Source: an uncultured Eubacteriales bacterium (GTDB lineage: Bacteria; Bacillota; Clostridia; Oscillospirales; QAKW01). From it: DNA of 20,783 bases. The stretch lies in the NCBI GenBank assembly GCA_934378025.1, contig CAKRPM010000001.1, forward strand, positions 1-20,783. Reading direction: 5' to 3'. Positions 15,946-20,783 of this stretch are shown in pieces. The position numbers and the translations under genes are program-made. Position 1 is the stretch's first letter, and each line of letters opens with the position of its first letter. Under the pieces are notes generated by a model. It made no database searches. It had not been told where the DNA came from and saw only the letters and a program-made list of their open reading frames with translations.

Positions 15946-16268
15946 AATTGTGTACCCCCTGCGTTCATTTTTTTAATCTCCTCGGATAAAAGAGCGGCAA
16001 ACCCTTTCTCCGTAATCCCGATAATGCCGGTTGGCTTTGTCCCGATGGCGTCGGATAGCTCTTTCATGGTAATTCCGAGCGCGACAAAACTCTTTTTTCG
16101 GTGCTCCAAGACGGCGGCAAGGCTTTTTTTAGAGCGTGCCGACAAGTCGGAAGCCACCAGAATCAGCTCGATGTTTTGCAGATTTTGCGTAACGGCGTCA
16201 AACCCGTAACACAGCTTGCCGGCGCGGCGCGCCAGCCCGAGCGTTGAAAAAAATTTATTGTTGGTCAC
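15942..16268 (-). CDS. ylxQ: L7Ae/L30e-type kink-turn RNA-binding protein YlxQ
   Basis: About 108 aa, the usual size for the L7Ae/L30e family protein of the nusA-infB operon, thought to bind kink-turn RNA. The opening [19 protein letters not shown] is characteristic, as are the central [16 protein letters not shown] and the C-terminal GITEKGFA. I chose the GTG at 16268, because GAGGAG lies 7 nt upstream; a TTG at 16274 in the same frame would have its ribosome site only 1 nt away. The start lies inside the end of ylxR and the stop overlaps the infB start, so translation is coupled on both sides. Confidence 0.9.
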   Translation of the reverse strand: MTNNKFFSTLGLARRAGKLCYGFDAVTQNLQNIELILVASDLSARSKKSLAAVLEHRKKSFVALGITMKELSDAIGTKPTGIIGITEKGFAALLSEEIKKMNAGGTQL

Positions 16269-16524
16269 CGGCAATCTCCTCTTTCAACCGCTGATAAATT
16301 TCTGCGGAAATCTCTGTGGAAAAGGCACGGTTTAACCGTTTGTTCTTTTGCAATTTTTCAAGACAAGCAAGATTGTTACAAATATATGCGCCCCGTCCCG
16401 GCTTTTTGCCGGTAAAATCCACGGAAATCTCGCCCTCTTTATTTTTTACGATACGTATCAGTTCATTCTTTGCATGCGGCTCGTTGCAGCCCAGGCAAAG
16501 ACGTGTGGGTGTTTTTCTGTTCAA
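16255..16524 (-). CDS. ylxR: YlxR family RNA-binding protein (RnpM)
   Basis: About 89 aa, DUF448 family. YlxR is a small nucleic-acid-binding protein encoded in the nusA operon; the Bacillus subtilis protein has been described as a modulator of RNase P (RnpM), and I rely on memory for that. Signatures are TRLCLGCNEPHAKNELIRIV near the N terminus and KKPGRGAYICNNLACLEK in the middle, the GRGAYIC core being diagnostic. Two starts are possible: GTG at 16533, directly after the nusA stop with no ribosome site, and TTG at 16524 with AGGTG 6 nt upstream, overlapping the nusA stop codon. I prefer the TTG. Confidence 0.9.
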   Translation of the reverse strand: MNRKTPTRLCLGCNEPHAKNELIRIVKNKEGEISVDFTGKKPGRGAYICNNLACLEKLQKNKRLNRAFSTEISAEIYQRLKEEIAGDQQ

Positions 16525-16533
16525 TACAATCAC

Positions 16534-17583
16534 CTATGCCATTTTGGAAAGCGGTTTGATATCAATTTTATAGCCGGTCAGCTTGGCGGCAAGACGCGCG
16601 TTTTGCCCTTCCTTGCCGATGGCAAGCGACAATTGATCGTCGCTGACCACCACGCTGCAGGTGCGGCTGTCTGCGTCGGCGGCCACGGAAATGATATCCG
16701 CGGGTGCCAGCGCTTGCGCAATAAAGGTTTCCGGATCGGCACTGTAACGGATGATATCCACTTTTTCACCGCTCAGTTCGTTGCAGATATTTGCAATTCT
16801 CTGCCCCTTTGCCCCGATGCATGCACCGACGGGGTCGACGCTTTCATCATTGGAATAAACGGCGATTTTGGTACGGGAGCCGGCTTCGCGGGCGATGGAT
16901 TTGATTTCCACCACGCCGTCGAAAATCTCGGGCACTTCCAGTTCAAAAAGCCGTTTGACAAGACCGCTGTGTGTTCTCGAAATCAGCACTTGCGGACCCT
17001 TTTTGGTTTCGCGCACTTCGCTGACGTAAATTTTAATATGGTCGCCCTCTTTGAGAACTTCGCCCGGAATCTGCTCGTTTTTAATCAGCATGGCTTCGCT
17101 CTTGCCGATGGTCAGCAATGCGTTGCCGTTGGGCTCCACGCGGGAGACCACGGTGCTGAGAATTTCAAATTCTTTGGAGTTGAGCTCTTGATACAGCAAG
17201 CCGCGTTCGGCGTCGCGAATTCCTTGAATGATGACCTGCTTTGCCGTTTGGGCGGCAATCCGTCCGAACTCCTTGGTTTTCACTTCGCAGTTAATGATAT
17301 CGCCGACTTTTGCGCGTTTGGAATACTGTTGATGCGCTTCGGTGAGGAAGATTTCCGTGTTCGGATTTTCAATAACGGCGTCATCCTCTACAACGGTTTT
17401 TTGCAGGCAGAGTTTGATGTCCTTTTTGTCGCGGTTGATCAAAACAACGGCGTTGTCGGACGAGCCGTATGCCTTTTTGGCGGCGCTCAACAAAGCGGCC
17501 TCCACTTTCTCCAGCATGTAGTCCTGCGGTATGCCGCGCTCCGTCTCAATCATTTCAATGGCTTTGAAAAATTCGCTGTTCAT
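16534..17583 (-). CDS. nusA: Transcription termination/antitermination factor NusA
   Basis: Length 349 aa, the short Firmicutes form without the C-terminal acidic repeats of the enterobacterial protein. NusA binds RNA polymerase and nascent RNA and controls pausing, termination and antitermination. The N-terminal polymerase-binding domain covers about 1-125, the S1 domain about 130-200 (with VSRVEPNGNALLTIG), KH1 follows with PVGACIGAKGQRI (251-263) and KH2 with LAIGKEGQNARLAAKLTGYK (320-339). The ATG has GAGGAGG about 11 nt upstream, 24 bp after rimP. In enteric bacteria NusA autoregulates this operon through its leader; whether this occurs here is not known. Confidence 0.96.
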   Translation of the reverse strand: MNSEFFKAIEMIETERGIPQDYMLEKVEAALLSAAKKAYGSSDNAVVLINRDKKDIKLCLQKTVVEDDAVIENPNTEIFLTEAHQQYSKRAKVGDIINCEVKTKEFGRIAAQTAKQVIIQGIRDAERGLLYQELNSKEFEILSTVVSRVEPNGNALLTIGKSEAMLIKNEQIPGEVLKEGDHIKIYVSEVRETKKGPQVLISRTHSGLVKRLFELEVPEIFDGVVEIKSIAREAGSRTKIAVYSNDESVDPVGACIGAKGQRIANICNELSGEKVDIIRYSADPETFIAQALAPADIISVAADADSRTCSVVVSDDQLSLAIGKEGQNARLAAKLTGYKIDIKPLSKMA

Positions 17584-17607
17584 TTTTTGTAATTCCTCCT
17601 CAAAATT

Positions 17608-18069
17608 CTAAAACGTGACGCCCGGACGAACGAGCGCCGTATCTTTTGTATCAAATTCTCTTTGGGTGCCGTCCGGCATTTCAATGGTAAACCGACCGTC
17701 CCGATAGTCTTTTAAAATGCCGCTGAATTCCTTTTGCCCATCCTGCGGACGGTAGGTTTTCACCTCAATCAGCGCCCCCATGAAATGAAGGAAGTCCTTC
17801 TCTTTTTTCAGCGGACGGTCCAGCCCCACGGAGCTGACCTCCATATAGTAGGATTGTTCAATGGGATCCGCCTCATCCAGTGCGGGATCCAGCAAACGGC
17901 TGACCGCTTCGCACTGCTCGATCGTAACGCCCTGCGGAGCGTCGATAAAGACGCGCAAATAGTATGCCCCGCCTTCTTTGACAAACTCCGTATCGTACAG
18001 CGAAACGCCGACTTTTTCACAAATCGGGCGGGCAATCGCCTCAATTTGCGGCAAGAGATCTTTTTTCAA
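17608..18069 (-). CDS. rimP: Ribosome maturation factor RimP
   Basis: About 153 aa. RimP assists assembly of the 30S subunit. The conserved core SLYDTEFVKEGGAYYLRVFI and the motif EQSYYMEVSSVGLDRPLKK are diagnostic, followed by the C-terminal SH3-like domain ending TALVRPGV. Start choice: a TTG at 18069 has GGAGG exactly 8 nt upstream and gives an N terminus of family-like length; the frame also has a GTG at 18084 (158 aa), which has no ribosome site. An ATG at 18088 is out of frame. It is the first gene of the operon, with a leader of about 65 nt that holds a stable hairpin. Confidence 0.93.
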   Translation of the reverse strand: MKKDLLPQIEAIARPICEKVGVSLYDTEFVKEGGAYYLRVFIDAPQGVTIEQCEAVSRLLDPALDEADPIEQSYYMEVSSVGLDRPLKKEKDFLHFMGALIEVKTYRPQDGQKEFSGILKDYRDGRFTIEMPDGTQREFDTKDTALVRPGVTF

Positions 18070-18092
18070 ATCGTATTCCTCCACACATAGGA

Positions 18093-18119
18093 AAGGTGGA
18101 CTGCATGACAGTCCACCTT
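18093..18119 (-). promoter_or_regulatory. Stable hairpin in the rimP operon leader
   Basis: Perfect 11-bp arms AAGGTGGACTG (18093-18103, + strand) and CAGTCCACCTT (18109-18119) enclose a 5-nt loop. In the leftward transcript it starts about 15 nt from the predicted 5' end and finishes just before the rimP ribosome site. No T run follows in either direction, so it is not an intrinsic terminator. It could protect the 5' end or act as a regulatory site. Confidence 0.6.
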
Positions 18120-18130
18120 ATCATTTATTT

Positions 18131-18146
18131 TACTATTTAAATAGTA
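18131..18146. repeat. Perfect 16-bp palindrome over the rimP promoter -10
   Basis: TACTATTTAAATAGTA is fully self-complementary. One half is the -10 element (TACTAT read leftward, 18141-18146) and the other covers the predicted transcription start near 18134. The placement is that of a repressor operator, but no known regulator site is recognised, and an AT-rich palindrome can arise by chance. Confidence 0.5.
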
Positions 18147-18169
18147 GCATATCTTTTTTCGGTTGTCAA
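18141..18169 (-). promoter_or_regulatory. Sigma-A promoter of the rimP-nusA-infB operon
   Basis: Read leftward, TTGACA (18164-18169) and TACTAT (18141-18146) are 17 bp apart, with a TG extension before the -10 (TGC-TACTAT). The -35 is consensus and lies in an 11-bp mirror-complement GGTTG-T-CAACC (18161-18171). Predicted start near 18134, about 65 nt upstream of the rimP start. Confidence 0.88.
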
Positions 18170-18179
18170 CCTTTTTTCA

Positions 18180-18205
18180 CAATGTCATCAATTTTGTTGA
18201 CATTG
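18180..18205. repeat. 26-bp imperfect palindrome between the divergent promoters
   Basis: The outer 8 bp on each side, CAATGTCA and TGACATTG, match perfectly; inside, CAA and TTG also pair, leaving one mismatch and a central TT. It overlaps the -35 of the rightward promoter (18197-18202) and ends 11 bp from the -35 of the leftward one. Candidate operator for a dimeric regulator; no family is recognised. Confidence 0.5.
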
Positions 18206-18225
18206 TCGTACGACTATATTATAAT
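18197..18225 (+). promoter_or_regulatory. Perfect-consensus sigma-A promoter of the YfhO gene
   Basis: TTGACA (18197-18202) and TATAAT (18220-18225) are separated by exactly 17 bp, a perfect match to the vegetative consensus. The spacer contains the perfect 10-bp palindrome GTCGTACGAC (18205-18214). Predicted start near 18232, giving a leader of about 25 nt. Confidence 0.9.
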
Positions 18226-18256
18226 TATGACGAATAATGGAAATACGAGGATGATT

Positions 18257-20783
18257 ATGAGCGATATAAAAGCATCGTCCGCCGTGCGCAGGCGCTCTGT
18301 TTCTAAAAAAATAATATTTTTGGGATGGTACACATTGTTTTTTGCACTGTGTGCCTTTTTGGCGTTTTATTATTTCAGAGAACACGGCAGAAGCTTTATT
18401 TGGGCAAGCAGCGGCGGCAACATGGACGGAATCAGCCAGCATTATACCGCGCTTTCCTATTACGGCAGCTATCTGCGCAGCATTGCGCGCACGTTTGTAA
18501 CAACGGGCAAGCTGTCCGTCCCGTTATATGACGCTTCCATAGGACTCGGCAATGATGTGCTGACCACGCTGCATTACTATGTAATCGGCGATCCGCTGAC
18601 GCTGCTCAGCGCCGTTGTACCGCGGGAAAATACCGAGGCGCTGTATAACATTTTGGTAATTTTCAGGCTGTATTTGGCCGGCTTGTCTTTTTCGCTGTTT
18701 GCCGCTCATTTTAAAAAAGATCACCGATTTTATATTATGATCGGCGCACTGGTTTATGTATTTACGGCGTATTCGTTGGCCGCGTCGGTGCGTCATCCGT
18801 ATTTTACCAACCCGATGATTTATTTGCCGCTGTTGCTGCTCGGTGCGGAATATATCTTTGAAAAGAGAAGGCCGTATCTATTTATTATTATGGTGGCGCT
18901 TTGCGGTTGGAGCAATTTTTACTTTTTCTTTATGCTGTGCGTGCTGACGGCGCTGTATGTTTTGCTGCGCTGCCCCGACTATCTGCGCGGGCAAAAGCTG
19001 TCGGCGTTTTTTAAGACCATCGGGCGCTTTGCGGGCTTTGCCGTTATCGGCGTGCTGCTTTCGGGCGTTGTATTGCTGCCGATGATTGTGACCATGTTGG
19101 GGACGACGCGTACTGACCTTGCGGTGAAGCTGCCGGGGCTGTACAATCTGTCTTTTTATGAGAAATATCTTTATGCGCATGTTTCCTCTTCCGGGATTGG
19201 CACCTGGACGTATTTGGGGCATGGCGCGGCGGCGATCATTGCCGTAATTGTCTTATGGATTAAGAAAAAGCATGGTTGTTTGAAACGTTGTTTTATCGCC
19301 TGTTCGGTGCTGATGCTGTTCCCGGTGTTCGGATGGCTGATCAACGGCATGTCGTATCCCTCCAATCGTTGGTGCTGGGGGTACAGCCTTTGTCTTGCGA
19401 TGATCACAACGCTGTGCCTGGAGAATTTGGCGTTGTTGACCCGCAAAGGCTGGACGCTTCTGGCCGGCGTCGGACTTCTTTATTGCGGCGGCGCATTTTA
19501 CTATGCACCCGGGTCCGAGAGTTACCGTTGGGGTCTGATGGTGTTTGCCCTGACGTTGGGCGCGCTGTTTTTGTTTTCCGAATTTGTGGCCCGCAAACGG
19601 TATTATCGTGCGGTCATCAAATGCACGGTGCTGGCCTCGGTTGTGCTGAGCGTTTTGGCGATGGGCAGCGGCAAAAACAAGTATTATTCCAAAGAATTTA
19701 TCAATCAGGGCATGGCGCTTTCCTACCATACGCAGGATCCGGGGGCGCAGCTGTGCAATGTAAACGATGATTCCTTTTACCGTTATGAAATTTATGCGCC
19801 CAATGTATGGGCGCGGCCGTATAATGCTTCTCTGATCAATGAGGGGCACCCGACGGACAGTTATTTTTCACTGACCAACGCCGCATATAATGAGATGATT
19901 CGATCGCTTGGCCATAAGGAAATACTGCACCGAATGACCGATTTGGATCAGCGCACGATTTTGGGAACATTGCTGAATGTAAAATATACGGCGCTGACGC
20001 AGGAAAAGGGCAAGCCGTACGGATATGCTGAGCAGCCGCTGTTTACCGAACGCAAGGATAATCCGGCCTTGGCCACCTATGACCAAAAAGATCCAAAGCT
20101 TGAGGAGCAGGATCAAGATCATAAATATTCTTATTATCAAAATGAAAATGCGTTGCCGTTCGGCTATACCTACGGCAGTTATATTACCCGAGAAACCTAT
20201 GACAGTCTTTCTTTTGCACAGCGGCAGCAGGCTATGCTGGAAAGCGCGGTGCTGGAGGAGGACAGCGATGTTGTACCCAACGGTACCGAGTCGCTTTCGC
20301 TGGAGAATGTTACAAAGCCGAAAATCGTTTTGGAATGCAGCAACGGGATTCGTCGCGAGGGCAATAAGTTTGTTACGTTTATTAAGGAAACGTATGTGGA
20401 CATTTATTTGACCGACGCCAAAGCCAACGCGGAAACCTATATCAATATCACCAATGTCGGCTTCAGAGAAATGGATCCGGTGGAAAAGGCCAAGCGTTCG
20501 GGCGAATGGAAAGAGTTAAGCGAGGAGCGGCAAAAAGAGCTGATCCACGATCAAAAATATTTTTCACAGGGCGATGGTACGTCGCTGGAAATTTCCATGC
20601 TCAACATGGGCAAAAACGTACGGCTGTATACGGAAAATTATTCGTATTATCGCGGCAATTGCGACTACTCGGTCAATCTCGGATATCACACCGAGACGCC
20701 CGAAAAAATCCGTGTTTGTTTCCGCGGCATCGGCGAATATACGCTGGACGGGTTTGAAGTTGAGCAGATCGGATTTGACGAAT
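18257..20783 (+). CDS. YfhO family polytopic membrane protein (3' truncated)
   Basis: The frame is open for 842 codons to the window end, so the C terminus is missing. The start is the ATG at 18257, with GAGG 6 nt upstream; the in-frame ATG at 18251 touches the ribosome site. Residues 19-40 form the first membrane helix, followed by the YfhO-type loop SSGGNMDGISQHYTALSYYG (51-70). Further hydrophobic segments lie at about 132-150, 158-176, 188-202, 207-238, 257-280, 322-335, 345-363, 375-394, 398-416, 425-443 and 452-470, with the family motif NGMSYPSNRW (363-372). After about 475 a large hydrophilic, Tyr-rich region follows, probably extracellular. In Bacillus subtilis YfhO is proposed to be a GT-C-like glycosyltransferase acting in lipoteichoic acid glycosylation; a similar envelope-glycan role here is inference. 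It is divergent from rimP. Confidence 0.88.
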   Translation, partial: MSDIKASSAVRRRSVSKKIIFLGWYTLFFALCAFLAFYYFREHGRSFIWASSGGNMDGISQHYTALSYYGSYLRSIARTFVTTGKLSVPLYDASIGLGNDVLTTLHYYVIGDPLTLLSAVVPRENTEALYNILVIFRLYLAGLSFSLFAAHFKKDHRFYIMIGALVYVFTAYSLAASVRHPYFTNPMIYLPLLLLGAEYIFEKRRPYLFIIMVALCGWSNFYFFFMLCVLTALYVLLRCPDYLRGQKLSAFFKTIGRFAGFAVIGVLLSGVVLLPMIVTMLGTTRTDLAVKLPGLYNLSFYEKYLYAHVSSSGIGTWTYLGHGAAAIIAVIVLWIKKKHGCLKRCFIACSVLMLFPVFGWLINGMSYPSNRWCWGYSLCLAMITTLCLENLALLTRKGWTLLAGVGLLYCGGAFYYAPGSESYRWGLMVFALTLGALFLFSEFVARKRYYRAVIKCTVLASVVLSVLAMGSGKNKYYSKEFINQGMALSYHTQDPGAQLCNVNDDSFYRYEIYAPNVWARPYNASLINEGHPTDSYFSLTNAAYNEMIRSLGHKEILHRMTDLDQRTILGTLLNVKYTALTQEKGKPYGYAEQPLFTERKDNPALATYDQKDPKLEEQDQDHKYSYYQNENALPFGYTYGSYITRETYDSLSFAQRQQAMLESAVLEEDSDVVPNGTESLSLENVTKPKIVLECSNGIRREGNKFVTFIKETYVDIYLTDAKANAETYINITNVGFREMDPVEKAKRSGEWKELSEERQKELIHDQKYFSQGDGTSLEISMLNMGKNVRLYTENYSYYRGNCDYSVNLGYHTETPEKIRVCFRGIGEYTLDGFEVEQIGFDE

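Noticed and set aside
18093..18119. Hairpin upstream of rimP as an intrinsic terminator
   Set aside because: No T run follows in either direction, and it lies inside the leader of the leftward operon rather than after a gene.

Overview
The window looks like chromosomal DNA from an anaerobic, low-to-moderate GC Firmicute of the Clostridia (Ruminococcaceae/Oscillospiraceae-like, gut type). The reasons are the rimP-nusA-ylxR-ylxQ-infB-rbfA-nrnA-truB-ribF order, strong GGAGG ribosome binding sites, sigma-A promoters, a BspA-like leucine-rich-repeat protein anchored by SLH domains, and a YfhO membrane protein. The lineage is inferred from gene content only. No tRNA, rRNA, insertion sequence, prophage or CRISPR array was seen, and no stretch over 300 bases lacks a gene.

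Region 1 (1-4985, + strand) is the 3' end of a tightly spaced sugar operon. It holds the tail of an unidentified gene, a GH94-type glycoside phosphorylase, a SIS-domain sugar isomerase-like protein (UPF0309 type), a 229-aa protein that looks like the C-terminal half of a Gfo/Idh/MocA oxidoreductase without its nucleotide-binding half, and a full-length Gfo/Idh/MocA protein whose dinucleotide-binding motif is unusual. Gaps are 2-14 bp and a strong terminator closes the unit. The set suggests phosphorolysis of a beta-linked disaccharide followed by isomerisation and oxidation or reduction of a sugar. The substrate cannot be read from the sequence.

Region 2 (5040-6325, +) is a single-gene unit encoding a FucO-like iron-dependent lactaldehyde reductase, with its own promoter and terminator. 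Region 3 (6424-10081, +) is another single-gene unit: an 1183-aa secreted BspA-like LRR protein with a Cys-rich segment and three SLH domains. It ends in a long perfect inverted repeat shared with the convergent ribF gene.

Region 4 (10085-18169, - strand) is the transcription/translation housekeeping operon read leftward from a near-consensus promoter at 18141-18169. The order is rimP, nusA, ylxR (rnpM), ylxQ, infB, rbfA, nrnA, truB, then a terminator-like hairpin, and ribF behind its own structured leader. Many genes overlap, and at least three have non-ATG starts that are chosen here because of Shine-Dalgarno position.

Region 5 (18197-20783, +) starts from a perfect-consensus promoter divergent from the rimP promoter and encodes a YfhO family membrane protein that runs off the end of the window. 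The 172-bp divergent region contains several palindromes overlapping the promoter elements of both directions and is the most structured non-coding DNA in the window. The most unusual coding signal is the pair of Gfo/Idh-like proteins in region 1.
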